NCBI RefSeq assembly: GCF_020379485.1
Contig: NC_063446.1
Location: 12,075,597-12,139,596, forward strand
Length of the DNA: 64,000 nt
Direction of reading: 5' to 3'
Origin: Brassica napus
Taxonomy: Eukaryota > Streptophyta > Magnoliopsida > Brassicales > Brassicaceae
The translations under genes were made by a program, and so were the position numbers. The notes under the pieces were generated by a model. It searched no databases and was not told the origin of the DNA. It saw only the letters and a program-made list of their open reading frames with translations. Shown here piece after piece: positions 45,448 to 57,123 of this stretch (its first letter is position 1; each line of letters begins with the position of its first letter).

Positions 45448-45987
45448 ATGAAGAGAGAAAGATCTGAGTACGAAGAATCCATCAAGAATCTAGACATCGT
45501 TAAATGTTTAATGATATTATCACGAACCTCCATTGTTAAACAGATTGGTGTGAACCAGTTTACCGAGAGAAATACAAGTAATCGGTTCGAATGCAAAACA
45601 TGTAACCGGAGATTTTCTTCGTTTCAAGCCCTTGGTGGCCACCGGGCAACCCACAAGAAACCAAAGCTAACCGTTGACGAGAAAGATGTGAAACATTTTA
45701 CTAAAAATTATAAAGGAACACATATGCACAAATGTTCGAGATGCGGTCAGAGTTTTGGGACCGGGCAGGCTTTAGGTGGTCATATGAGACGGCATAGGTC
45801 AAGCATGACGTTGGAGCCATCGCAGCGCATCTCTCCCGTGATTCCTACCATGCCGGTTATGAAACGTTGCAGTAGTAGCAAGAGGGTTTTGTCTTTGGAT
45901 CTGAATCTAACTCCCTTAGAAAATGATCTTGAAATTATTTTTGGGAAAAAGTTTTTCCCCAACATAGATATGAAGTTAGTTGTTTAG
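45448..45987 (+). CDS. ZAT11: C2H2 zinc-finger repressor ZAT11
   Basis: Nuclear transcription factor of the small two-finger C1-2i class, involved in stress responses. Intronless, 179 aa, matching the family's length. Finger 1 (C49, C52, H65, H69) and finger 2 (C96, C99, H112, H116) each carry the plant QALGGH DNA-reading helix. A basic stretch HKKPKL follows finger 1. Near the C-terminus LSLDLNLTPLEND contains the EAR repression motif LDLNL (150-154), which recruits TOPLESS-type corepressors. The N-terminal KCLMILS segment is the short conserved box seen in ZAT proteins. The choice of ZAT11 over ZAT12 or ZAT18 rests on the C-terminal IFGKKFFPNIDMKLVV and on gene order (At2g37430 follows TIM17-2). 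Confidence 0.93.
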   Translation: MKRERSEYEESIKNLDIVKCLMILSRTSIVKQIGVNQFTERNTSNRFECKTCNRRFSSFQALGGHRATHKKPKLTVDEKDVKHFTKNYKGTHMHKCSRCGQSFGTGQALGGHMRRHRSSMTLEPSQRISPVIPTMPVMKRCSSSKRVLSLDLNLTPLENDLEIIFGKKFFPNIDMKLVV

Positions 45988-46505
45988 GTTAGATTATTTC
46001 TTTTTCTCAATTATTTAGGTTATTGAAAAAAAAAATTGTATTGTAATTTTCCCATTCTTTTAATAATTCTTTCAAATTTTATGTTCATTGTTAGATGTCA
46101 TATACCAGAAAATTTAGCTGAATTATTTACATTTCTGCAACGAGTACAACATGATCGTTACCGGGCCAAAAGTTGGGCTCAACTATTCCCAAGTACGGGA
46201 ATTTGAAACATGCATTGTTAACTCTAATCGTGATGAAAAATATTGATTCGTCATTTCACAAATCTGCTTATTTAATTTTAACATTGGTCGAATCGTCAAT
46301 TACATCATAATTCATTATTTCTGTTACAAACAATGATCAACAATATGTAATATATGTGGTTTTGATTAACAGTTGCATGGATAACGGTTCCACGACATAA
46401 CTTTTCACGTGACATTCAGATTGAAAGACAATTTAACGAATGAATCTGCTCTTAGAAGCTAATCGTTATCCCAAATACTCATTTAGGGGATCTTACCCTA
46501 ATCTT
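45988..46505. other. ZAT11 3' side and spacer
   Basis: Short AT-rich 3' UTR followed by spacer with no recognised gene. Confidence 0.5.
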
Positions 46506-46511
46506 TTTATA

Positions 46512-46599
46512 AGAGCATGATTATTGGAGTTCTTAGAGTGAGGTTCTTAGCGGAATATAAAAACTTCATCACCCTAAGAACTCCCAATAATCTTGCTCT
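46512..46599. mobile_element. Short hairpin MITE
   Basis: Left end AGAGCATGATTATTGGAGTT and right end AACTCCCAATAATCTTGCTCT are inverted copies of about 26 bp with two or three differences; the spacer is short. It is a miniature element with no coding content. Related GTTCTTAG/CTAAGAAC words continue to about 46700, suggesting a larger or nested element. Confidence 0.7.
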
Positions 46600-46719
46600 A
46601 ATAATTTTTAGTTGGAAAGTGAGTTTAAGAGACTTAGCTAAGAGACGAGAATATTTGTGTAGTCCAATGCAAGGTTCTTATTTAAGGTTTCTTAAAAAAA
46701 ATGTTACTAACTAAAAATA

Positions 46720-48300
46720 ACATACAATATTTTTTTTTTTGAAAAGAATAACATACAATATTGCACCAGAAGATCATACCCCGTTAATGATGCTCTGACA
46801 CTCTTGGACTTGTGATAAATTTTGTATCTTTATAATATTTATGGAAACCAGATGTAAAAAACCCTTCTCTCAAAATCAAATATCTAACCAGATGTAAAAA
46901 CCTTTGATCGCTAATGTTTACTAATGAAGTTCGCTTATCTTAGGACAAACCTTTCTTCTTTCTTTCTTCCTTCCTTCTAAGAGTTTTCATTCTTCGTATT
47001 ACTACTATACTTATTTATGTCTTTCATAACCAAAAAGGCCACATTATATAATATCCAATCATGCTATAAAACTTCATATTTTCCAAACCATAAAGTATTA
47101 CTCTCTCTCTCTCTCTAAAAACGAGAATAATGAAAAATCATGTTACATAAAACATATCTAAACCATCAAAAATAAAATTATACTATTTCCGTTTCAATTA
47201 ATTGTTGGTGTACAGTAAAATTTTCTATTTAAAATAAGTGTCGTTTTATAATTTCAATATCAAATTTATTGATTTTATATTTCAACCTATTTTATATTGG
47301 TTGAAATGTCGTTAGATGCATTGGTAATAATGTTTTTATTTAGTAAATATAGAAAATTAAATATTTATGGGAAAATTGTTTTTTTTAGGCCAAAAATGAT
47401 AACTATGTCATATTAGACTATTTTTGTACCTTTTTTTCTCTAATACCCTTTAGTATTTTCTAAAAAAAAATCAAATAAATAGTTTTACAAATAAAAAAAG
47501 ATCAAAATAGTATCTACTGATGAAATACCTATATCAACTTATTGGTATTTTTTTCCAATTCTAAAAATGTTTAAATCATAATTTCATATTTTATTCTACA
47601 AGAAATATAATTGACATTCTATACAGTAGAAAATGTATTCCACTTTTTCATTGAATCTACTATGTTTAGAATATCTGATCTACGTAAATAATAGTAATCT
47701 AAAAATATTTGGATAACACATTCTACGCTTAACATATCATTCTAAAATCTGTAGAAATCAAAATCTACACATTATTATAAATATAAAACCAGTAGAAATC
47801 GGAATCTACACAATACTATAGATCTAAAACTAGTAGAAATCGATTTCAAACATGTTTAATGTATTCTACATATAGTAGAATACAAATTCTACGGATAGGA
47901 TAACCAGTTTCAAAAATATGGGAAAAAATATTTAGAAATATTCAGTTTCCTTATTTATTAAATCGTTTTTAATATGATTTATGCATATATATTGATTTCT
48001 GCTTATAAAATTTTAAACTAAAAATAAATTATACACAATAAAAAGTTATCTAAATATTAAATATTTTTTATTTTTTATATAAAAATTTTAAAAATATTAT
48101 CATGCTATTAAATATACAAAAATTGATCAGTTAATTTATATTTATTATTAATAGGAATAATATGAAATTTTATGTTATTGATTACATAATATTTCTATCA
48201 TCTTTTTATAATAAAGTTGTTTAATGTAGTATACAATTATTAAAATCTGTTATGAAATTAAGTATAAAGTCAGATGGATTAGAGATTTTTTATATTATAT
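46720..48300. other. AT-rich intergenic region
   Basis: Spacer with a short (CT)n near 47101-47117. At 47380-47930 a stretch carries TAGTAGAAATC / GATTTCTACA-type inverted words and a left border resembling a Mutator-like terminal sequence (GGCCAAAAATGATAACTATG). No partner terminus was found, so no element is called. Confidence 0.4.
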
Positions 48301-48480
48301 AAAACTAGGGTAAACCCACCCTACTGGCGGGACAGTAAATTAAAAATAATAAAGAAACATCTTATATTTGAATGAGCATTTGTAAATATAAATGTTTGGA
48401 TTGATATTTGCTTTTAACTTCAACGAGGGTTTGTTATATTATTTGTGAACCATTATTTCTATGCCATGTTTAGTTAGTTA

Positions 48481-48712
48481 GTTATTGTCCGGACGAGGTA
48501 GTCCAAGTGGCAGGACGATCTTGTGGTGGCAACCACCATTCGGATTCGATTTCCCCCCATGCGGAAACTACCCTGCCTCTTCTGGACACCAAAGCGGTAC
48601 TGGATTCGATCCAGCCCAGGTAAAACCCTCCCAGGTGAAGTGGACCGCTGTCTGACCGGGCTCAGGGGAATGACCCGCGAAGCGGGGAACCCCTGGATTA
48701 TCAAAAAAAAAA
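48481..48712 (+). mobile_element. tRNA-derived SINE with 15-bp target duplication
   Basis: Flanked by ATGTTTAGTTAGTTA (48466-48480 and 48713-48727). It has an A box (GTAGTCCAAGTGGCAGG), a B box (CGGATTCGATTTCC) and a 3' end CTGGATTATC plus poly(A). The body differs from the elements at 5402 and 12447, so it is a separate SINE family. It sits inside the Helitron and therefore inserted later. Confidence 0.87.
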
Positions 48713-49337
48713 ATGTTTAGTTAGTTACGTAGGATGTTAGAATATTGAGCGTGAGAACCGTCATTGACTACATAATACATCTTGTAATATATAGTCCTTA
48801 ATTCATGCTTTATTTGGCTTTGGACATCAGACCCATATTAGTTTATTTAATAACAGTGATGCTCTACCCAAAAAAAAACATTCATGTTTGTTATTTTGTT
48901 TGGTATGTCATTCATGTTTGTTATTATAATTCGTATGAATTGAAATGTTTTTTATTTATATGAATGTTGTTGTAAGATCAACCTAATTAAAACGTAAATT
49001 AAAATATTAAATATATATAATATTGAATCTTTAATTCAGTTCGTAATAATTAAATGTTTGAATTACATATTGCTGGTCGAAATCAAGTGGTGATTCCAAG
49101 TTGCCACACGGCCCACACCCACTTTTTTTTACAATCTTTGTGAAATTCCACATTGTATTCCAAACTCGGTTAGATGTATGGAATTCCAAAAATGATATAA
49201 ATCGGATTTACGCATCAGCGGGAGAAGAGATGGTTAAACATAGAAACCAAAGAATACTCTCAGTGTTTATACTCGGTTGAAAAATGCCCTCACATCAATC
49301 CTTTCACTAAGACCACCTCGTGAATAACTCAATCTCT

Positions 49338-49843
49338 CTAGAAAGCTGGTTTGGAGAAAATTCTTAATCTTAATGCCTTCTTCAAAGAAATCTCTCTACC
49401 AAATTTTGCTTTCGATCTCTTCTTCTGTTTAGTACTACCGTCTAACCATTCTCCCAATACAACAAAGTTTTCATTAAAACCGGACATTACAAACCTTGAT
49501 TCAGCTTCAACTTTGGGCTCAACCTGAAATGTGATAACGACATACCTCAAAACCAGCAGGAAGCTCATAACATGGAGAGAGATCAACAACTACTCGTAAT
49601 AAACCTGGTTAAAGACAACATAATAACTCTTGAGAAAAATATACAACAACGGAGGTGACAGAAAGATTATATAAAGATGGTCACCATTTACCTGATTTAT
49701 TACAAGGTTGGTTTATTTCCGCTAAATACTGTAACCCTGTAAGAGAGATTGAAAGAAGAGAGTAACTTTGGGCTCCTTCGGTAAAAATGTTATTTCTCAC
49801 TTTATTGATTGTGGCTGACCATGAACACAATGAAGATATATAT
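49338..49843 (-). pseudogene. Gene fragment with three exon-like pieces, unidentified
   Basis: Minus-strand pieces with consensus splice sites: 49692-49843 (contains VRNNIFTEGAQSYSLLSISL), 49546-49604 (LLRVVVDLSPCYELPAGFE) and 49338-49523 (starts VEPKVEAESRFVMSGF, ends RIFSKPAF plus stop). The first two join in frame through a normal intron. The last two are separated by only 22 nt bounded by GT and AG, too short for a plant intron, which suggests a deletion and a broken frame. The family was not recognised. It lies inside the proposed Helitron in the same orientation, so I read it as a captured gene fragment; an old host gene is the alternative. Confidence 0.4.
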
Positions 49844-50371
49844 CTGCAAAAAAAACTAAAAGACATAACAAAGCTTGGTTTAATAAGTTTTATCCTTTAA
49901 CTTTCTCACAATTCCAACAGAAGTTCAAACTTTTTGTATAATGTATTTCATTCAAATTAATTTAAACAGCCAAAGTCATCATAATGCTTGCGTTTTACAC
50001 GGTTGACTTAACATAGAATTTCTAAATCATATTTGTCATATTGATTGTTGTTACCTCTGATATTTGGATTTCTCAGCAAAGAAGTCACTAAACACAATTA
50101 ATTCCCCACCCTAGAATAAAATCAGACGATGCAGTTTGAGGTGCTGGTTTTACGGACCTGTTTCTCAAATTAACATTATAAATTAGCCAAAGAGCTTTAA
50201 AATTGTAGCTTTAGAAAATCTTTGTTTCTCCAAGTGGTTTTTCTACAGGTGGAACAATGGTCATTTGTAAGGTAAGGACATAAACTTTCCAACAATAACA
50301 TAACTCAAGAATAAATAAAAACAAAAGAATGGATGCTGCACCGAGATTCAAGTTCCTTAGTCTCTAGTTAG

Positions 50372-50526
50372 TCAGTGAGCCAACATCAACTGATCAACCT
50401 TATCCTCATCTTTTAGATTTGCAATCTCTCCGTCTTTCACCCCAGTAGCCTATTCATTGGCGCAAAGTTCTTTGGAGAAACCTCTGCAAGATGTTTCTGG
50501 AGCTCACATTTGGTGTATTTCCCAGA
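50372..50526 (-). pseudogene. Gene fragment, unidentified last exon
   Basis: After an acceptor TTTGTTGCAG, the minus strand reads SGKYTKCELQKHLAEVSPKN in one frame until a stop. After a one-frame shift it reads GVKDGEIANLKDEDKVDQ to a TGA. Both parts look like natural protein, so it is probably one exon with a frameshift. A preceding exon may lie at about 50555-50680. The family was not recognised. It is probably part of the same captured set as the fragment at 49338. Confidence 0.35.
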
Positions 50527-51109
50527 CTGCAACAAATGCGGTTTACTCACGCTAGATTCTTATAGCTTCGTCTCTCAGCTACTTCTGAGAACACTCTTTG
50601 GAAACGTTTTTTAACGTCAAGTAATCTGCAAGCATTAAGCACTGAAGCTGTGCGGATTGAGCAGAAGCTGAGTAGCATATATGAAGTATGTCGTACATCA
50701 AACTTCCTTTTAATAACCCATAAAGATTCCATAATTAAACAAAAAATTACATCATATTCTAGCTAAATTGCCCAGATGTATTTCTTTGGTGGTGAAAACA
50801 TTAATTTGGAAGTAGGCTGAAGAAATTGCACCAATCAAAAGATAGAGATTTCTATATTAACTATGGTCACCAATATCCTGCCTTTTGAAAAGTGTATTTT
50901 GAAGCTTTAATTACTTTGTCACTAAATAGATGCACAAATGAGAAAACGAAACATGGGTAGATGATTTTACAAACCCTTTTAACCAAGAAATATAAAAAAA
51001 AAAAAAAAAAACTCGATTAACTTTATGAAGTTCAAAATGTCAGAATTGTTCTTAAAGTAATCCGAAACTGAAAAGAATTGAGAGGTAAATCTGGGACTTG
51101 TTACCATGC

Positions 51110-51330
51110 CTCCATCATCTGATTCATCACCTCTCTCCAGCCTAAGAAGAAGCATCTGCCTTAACCGAATCGTCCATCCGCCGCATCAATGGCCGCCGCG
51201 AAACACAACGCTGCTATCGTCTCACATTAACCTCATTCTCTGTAAAAAAGCGTCTCCGCGAACAGCTTCATGAATGCGCAAGCAAAAGGAGGTAGACTAA
51301 TCTAAGATAGATTTAAGAGATACAAAGAGA
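51110..51330 (-). pseudogene. Exon-like segment at the 5' side of the Helitron cargo
   Basis: A relatively GC-rich minus-strand segment has an acceptor-like TTTTTTACAG at its upstream side and a donor ATG|GTAACAAG near 51104. Short frames (MRRMDDSVKADASS, then stop; MNQMMEA into the donor) suggest leader plus start codon of a former gene. A G-box-like ACACGTGTC lies farther upstream at about 51690. Identity is unknown. Confidence 0.25.
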
Positions 51331-51879
51331 AGATGAGTTCAAGAAAAGCAATACTCACCAAAAGCAGGAACTCATACCTCTTTTTATAGTAGAACGTCCA
51401 CCGCCTTGCATTCTCAAGGATCACATTGAATATAGATCATGTGTGGTCGATTAATGGAGGGCTTTATGAGAGGAAATCGGTTACTGGTTGCATCTCGCAC
51501 CAGAAGAAGATGAAAGATCCGCTGCAAAGATGGACACAACACAAACCCTAAACCAAAACGCAGCGTTTAATTACATATACCGTTTCTTTAGAATGATATG
51601 GGCTGCACTAAGAAAAGACACAGCCCAACAAAACTAAAACCCGGCCGAATCCTGAACAGATTAAATAAACCGCAAAGTTTTTAATAAAGGGACACGTGTC
51701 AGAGCCTCCTCACCTTATTTATTGACGTGAAAAGAGGAGAAGAGAGTAGTGTTCTTCTTTATAGTATTAGACATCCTTGTAAGTAAGAGTTAATATAAAT
51801 GCAATATTATATATTTTTGGTTTCAAATATTGCATAACAAAGAGTGTATAATTCGTTTTACGAAGATGTTATACGAAGC

Positions 51880-52300
51880 CGTAAGTTTATACAAAGAGTG
51901 TATATATAAATCTTTAAAAATAAAATTTGGAAATTATGAGCTTTACAAAAATGTCATACAAAGCCGTAAGTTTGTGACAAGCTTTTTAAAACAACGAAAA
52001 GCAAAGGAGATTAGATTCTTTACAAAAAAAAAAAAAAAACTAAAAGCGCTGCTATTAAGAGAGAACGAGTTGACTGCTAATTAGAAATCATTTGCTAGAA
52101 ATGTTTTTCTGTTCATTGCTCTTTTCATTTATTTAGTTTAGTTACTGTTAAAAAAATTGGTTGAAATTGACTCATTAGATAAATTGGGACAAAAATAAAT
52201 ATAGACACAAGTATAGTTCTATGTAATAGTTAATTAAATAATGGAGTCTCATTTTTTTTAGATACTGAGTTGTATATTCGCATCATCCACATTGGTAAGT
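51880..52300 (+). repeat. Segment duplicated inside the satellite array
   Basis: Matches 33390-33805 (copy B) and, in its right half, 29956-30165 (copy A). Shared runs include GAAATTATGAGCTTTACAAA, AAGCAAAGGAGATTAGA and ATGTTTTTCTGTTCATTGCT. An 84-codon open frame covers its left part but copy B does not keep it well. A 5' echo (GAAGATGTTATACGAAGCCG and AATGTCATACAAAGCCG) is an internal small duplication. Confidence 0.85.
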
Positions 52301-54809
52301 ACTATTCCAAATCTAGTTTTCTTCTGCAGCATACTTATATCATGCATGACATTTTTGCATATTTCCAAGATCATAATTACCACTGATTATTGCTATACAT
52401 TCTCTCTTTCATAAAATATAGATCGGTCATGTGCATCTTTTTGGGAACTTAACTTTTAGCAAGTGAGTTTAATTATTAGAACACTTGATTGTACTCACTA
52501 ATCATGTGTCGTTAAAACTCAGATTATTAGAGATCACTTTAGTTCTTTAGCCTTTTTGTGATTTTTATTTGCCGTTTGTCAATTAACTAACCAAACCCAT
52601 TTTTCATTTTTCATTTTCATTTTTCCACTCCATCTCAAACGCTCGTTGGCTTTTCGACATTTAATTAATTCCATTCATATTTAAATAGTATCATGATTTT
52701 GTTGAATAACACTAATAATTCAAATTTATTTATTTGGTAACTTGGTAGTGTCTTTAAGAAAACTTGAGTACTCGTGATTCAGAAGTCCAGAGCAAGAATC
52801 GTTTTAACAACCAATTCAGCTTCACTGTTGGTATATATGTTTGACTAATAAATAAATTTAAAATCACATTAGCTAATGCAAATTGTGTTGTCAATTACTT
52901 TGATTTACTATCGGTCTGGTGAAGACATTTATAACGATCAATTTCTAAGAATTGAAATTTTAGGTGACGTGTAGAATTTAAAGAGGTTTAAGATACTTAA
53001 ACATTACGTGTCGTTCGTGAGTCTAAAAACTGAGGGCGTGCATGTTAGGTCGCCTGCATTATTCCAGTTAATTTATATTAGCCAAAAGGATAAATATATT
53101 AGCGATAAACATTAATTATACAGTTTACAAAAAAAAGAGATAAACATTAATTATACTCACTGGAAGCTTGTTCGGCTAGTCATTAGTCAAGCATCTAAAA
53201 CTCCGAAAGAGCAAAGTAGATTACTAAGTTAATTAGCATTAGAGGAGAGGTTAATATTTGTTTATACATTGGGGAACATCAATCTTCATCTCTCTTTTTA
53301 AATGGATCGATAAGATTATATCAATTTGTTAAAGGGACATGAGATCAATGAATCCGAGAATTTCACCTACATGATCTATATATCAAATGTTACGTTAACA
53401 TTCGAACCGTAGATAAATCAGTACGTGTCGTCTGAGATTATGTGATTAGTTGATAAGTAGTTATTTTTTTAAATGATGGTTTGTAGATTTGCAGTCGAGA
53501 TTATATGATATAACACATGTCCAAGTGTGGAGCACGATGACGATTAGTACGTAGGTTCTTTGTGGGTTAGTCAAAAGAAAAGGGGACAATTTCGTTTTCC
53601 GATGTTTTTATCCTATTCATAGCTGTGTTTATATGTATATATGGCTCGAATGAAAAAATGAACAACAGAATATGTAATATGATTCCTTTGTTGTTAATTA
53701 ATGGTGCAGAAGTATATATATGAACTTTGATATTCACTTTCACAAAAAAAAACTTTGATATTCATGAAAGACAGTCCAATAGCACTGTATGTTGGGTGTG
53801 TGTAAAGATAAATAATTGGATTAGACCAATAAGTTGATTCGTTTCTTCAAATTGGTATCTTTCGTCTCAAAGATGAAATCCGTGATCTCTCTTTATTTTT
53901 GTTCATTATGTTAACACATAAATAATTTTCTCTGAGATTGTTAGATTTAAATTTGTTATGGGCTTCCAATTTAAAATCAATTGTCAGTTAGTGGATTGAC
54001 CCTAATTTTTTATGTATTAGTTAATATTCCATTAAATTTTTGATGTGGGATACTTTATCTCTAATATTCCTCTTCGAGATGATGGTTTTTATCAGCCAAA
54101 AATCTCAAAATTTTAAAACAGTTGTACTCGGTCGAGCAAGTTAATTACGATCTTTATACCTGGTCGGATAGGGATATTTTAATTAGGGGTATATCATATT
54201 TAGAACCTGACTCTGATACTATGTTATTTTTGAGTATGTTACGGGCTTATAATTTAAAATCAATTGGTAATTAGTGAACTGACCTAATTCTTTTATATAG
54301 TTAATTATATCCTATGAATTTCCGATGTGAGATACTTTATCTCTAATAGAAATCTTAAAAATTGTTCGTTTATAAATAACAATGCAGTTTTCGTCTATGT
54401 AACCTTCAGCTAATTATGGTTCCAATGATTGAAAGTCCCAAATTTGACGAACACTTTACTGCAGTAGCTGCTAATAACATTTGATGTCAGTAATTATGTG
54501 AATAATGTATGACTGGGAAGTTGAAGGAACGTTGTGTATCGAAGCTGCTTCCAAATTTTTTTTTATATTTTCCTACCACCTCAGAGAAGGCATCTTGTTT
54601 TCTTTTTTTGAGAAAAGCATTAAAATAAAGAAGATGTAAAATATATTTTCACTAATTAAAACAATTTGATATTTGTTGGTATTTGGTACTCCAAAATTTT
54701 GTGGGACTCAAATGTCACATGTTGACTTTGATCTCTATTTTCATTTCATTTATATCTCTTATTTTGAAGGAAAATTATAGTTTTATAAACACATATTGGA
54801 TAGATAGCT
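52301..54809. other. Intergenic region, no gene seen
   Basis: AT-rich spacer. The phrase TGTGGGATACTTTATCTCTAAT (with CCGATGTGAG variant) occurs twice, near 54043 and 54322, along with related flanks (TTTAAAATCAATTG), indicating a ~280-bp degenerate direct duplication. No gene was recognised. Confidence 0.5.
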
Positions 54810-54817
54810 GAATAGGT

Positions 54818-55182
54818 GAGCTCTTTGAGAACAAAGGACCGGGGTGCATATGTTCAAAAAAATACCTTAGTGGAGATTTGTCCCCAAAAGAATACAATTG
54901 CAACCCGGGTGTACTCCAAGAAGTGTAACAAGGGAGGATCGATGGCAATCATATGTTGCAGCAGGACATCCTTTTTTGGTTTCGTGGGTTGTTTATTCAT
55001 GAACGTAGAATCACTTGAAGTTTTTTTGTATGGTGATTTTTTGCCTAATGCAGATTGATGTCGAACCTTTTTGTGCTGTTTTACATCAGGTGTGGGATGA
55101 GTGTCTGTAGTCCCCATGAGTTTCTGTTCTTGTGACAGCCTTTTGATTATAATGTAAGTATTATTCATAGCAAAAAAAAAAA
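54818..55182 (+). mobile_element. Short poly(A) retroposon or retrocopy
   Basis: A 365-bp block ends in about 12 A and is flanked by GAATAGGT (54810-54817 and 55183-55190). The end GATTATAATGTAAGTATTATTC before the A-run looks like a transcript 3' end. This fits a 5'-truncated LINE or a processed fragment of a cellular transcript. The open frames in it are not recognisable. Confidence 0.5.
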
Positions 55183-55190
55183 GAATAGGT

Positions 55191-56839
55191 AACTCATTAT
55201 TCGTTGTACGATATTAATTGAGAAGTCACTTTAGCGATTTTTGTTTATGTGTCGATCATAGGTGAACTCTTACAAAATTGTTATAATTTGATTGGTAGAT
55301 GATTTTTAATTTTTATTTATTTTAATTAGATCTAAAAATAAAAGGTAAGTCTATAACTAATTAATATCACTTGCCAAATAATTTACATAATAATATTATA
55401 AATAATAATTTATGGTAACTAATTGTTGAAATTATAGAAAAAAAAATAAATTGATGATTTTTTTATATTTTTATACATAAAATAATAAACGAAAAACCGT
55501 TAATATAAATCAATATAACGATTTTATATTCTTATTTAAAGCATTATATTTTATATAAATTATCATGATAACTATTAACATCTCCTAAAGTTCATGTTAT
55601 ATGCTTTATAAATCATCTATAAAAACATTTATCAAATTATTTATCTTGGCTTATTGTATATTTTAAATTATTATAAGAGTTTGTAAGTCATCTATAAGAG
55701 CTTAAAATCAAAACTATATATTGATTGAAAAGTCATTTAAGAAATTTTTGGTTATGTGTCGATCATTTATGAAATCTTAAAAAACTGTTATAAATTTATT
55801 GTTGATAATTTATAATTTCTATTTATTTCTATTTATTTTAATTATATTTAAAAGAAAAAATAAGTCTATAAACAGTTAATATCACTTGCCAAACAATCTA
55901 CATAATATTACAAATAATTATTTATGGTAACTAATTGTTGAAACTATAGAAAGAGTAATAATGTTTGATCATTTTTTATATATTTATAAACTACATAAAA
56001 TAGTAAACAAAAAGGTTTATTAAAATCGATATAATGATTTTATATTCTTATATAAAGCCTTATATTTGTATATGGCCCTATATTTGTATATAAAGTATTA
56101 TAATAACTATTAATATCTAATAAAATTCATACATGCTTTATAAATCATTTATAAAAATTATAAATACATTTATAAAATTATTTATATTGGCTTATCATAT
56201 GTTTTAAATTATGATAAGAGGTTTTAATTATTTATACAAGCTCATAAATTAATTTATAAAATCTATTTTTAAATTTCATTTTATATTAAATGATAAATCA
56301 CTTAATTGATTTTTTCTTAGGTGTCGATCATATATAGAGTTTGAGAAAAAATATTATAATTTGATTTGTTAATGGATTTTCAATTTTTATTTATTTTATG
56401 AGTACGAAAATTAGTTCTAGAAATAGTTTTATCAGAGTATCCAAATGGCCTAAATATATAGCACAAAATAATTTATGGTAATTAAATATGTGATTTATAT
56501 AATATATATAATGCTTCATAAAATCATTTTTAGCAATCAAGTATTTCTAAACTATATAAAATATTTCAAAAGTTTCAGTATTATATACCTTAAAAAATTA
56601 AGTAACTTTATTAAAAACTGAATCATGAATATTATACATACCTAATTTTAGTACAATTACCAATACAAAATATCAAAAAATATTTAAAATAGTCATATTT
56701 ATCTTTTTTAAAACAATTATTCTTAGAAAAATATTTAACAAAAACACATAATGATAAAAACATATTTTAATTTGAAAACTTATAATAAATATATTGTTAC
56801 AAAACATTCAAATCCGCAAAACCGCGGTCATCCACCTAG
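55191..56839 (+). mobile_element. Helitron-like AT-rich element with internal repeats
   Basis: The right end reads CAAATCCGCAAAACCGCGG (short CCGC/GCGG stem) then TCATCCACCTAG followed by T at 56840, a Helitron-type 3' end. Upstream, three degenerate copies of a ~0.5 kb unit start near 55215, 55728 and 56292. Markers are ATGTGTCGATCAT (AGGTGTCGATCAT in the third), AATATCACTTGCCAAA and TTTATGGTAACTAATTGTTG. The 5' boundary is not defined; no coding sequence. Confidence 0.5.
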
Positions 56840-57123
56840 TTGTAAGTAAACCGCGGGAGTACTAGTTGTTTTATTATACTATTCATAATTTTAATGTTCA
56901 GACAAAACCGTGGGCTTAATGTGAAACTTGTTCCAAGAAGTCAACACCATACAAGGAGATTCATGTGGGAAATATGCGCGGGAAGGAGTTGACAGAAATT
57001 TTATAATCATTAGAAAAATCAAAAATGTAATTTATGTACTCCATAAAAACTTAAATATGTGATTTTATGCGACTTTCTACCATTAATTATTATACGTAAG
57101 AACGTGACTACAATATTACGTCA

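Larger units (their letters stand above)
48305..51771 (-). mobile_element. Probable Helitron carrying gene fragments
   Basis: On the minus strand the 3' end reads CCCGCCAGTAGGGTGGG (a 6-bp stem with one G-T pair) then TTTACCCTAG followed by T: hairpin plus CTAG|T, the Helitron 3' signature, ending at 48305. A plausible 5' end, TCTAATACTATAAAGAAGAA, lies at 51771 and downward, resembling Arabidopsis Helitron starts with TC and an ACTATAAA-like word. Between them are exon-like fragments in the same orientation (49338-49843, 50372-50526, 51110-51330) and a younger SINE. There is no Rep/helicase, so it is non-autonomous. The base before the 5' end is G rather than the usual A, so that end is less sure. 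Confidence 0.6.

Noticed and set aside
47380..47940. Mutator-like miniature element
   Set aside because: Only one terminus-like sequence was seen and no 9-bp duplication or opposite terminus was found, so the evidence is insufficient.
51830..52084. 84-codon Lys-rich frame as a gene
   Set aside because: The duplicate inside the satellite array does not keep the frame cleanly, and its poly-A-derived Lys run suggests a chance frame in a repeated segment.
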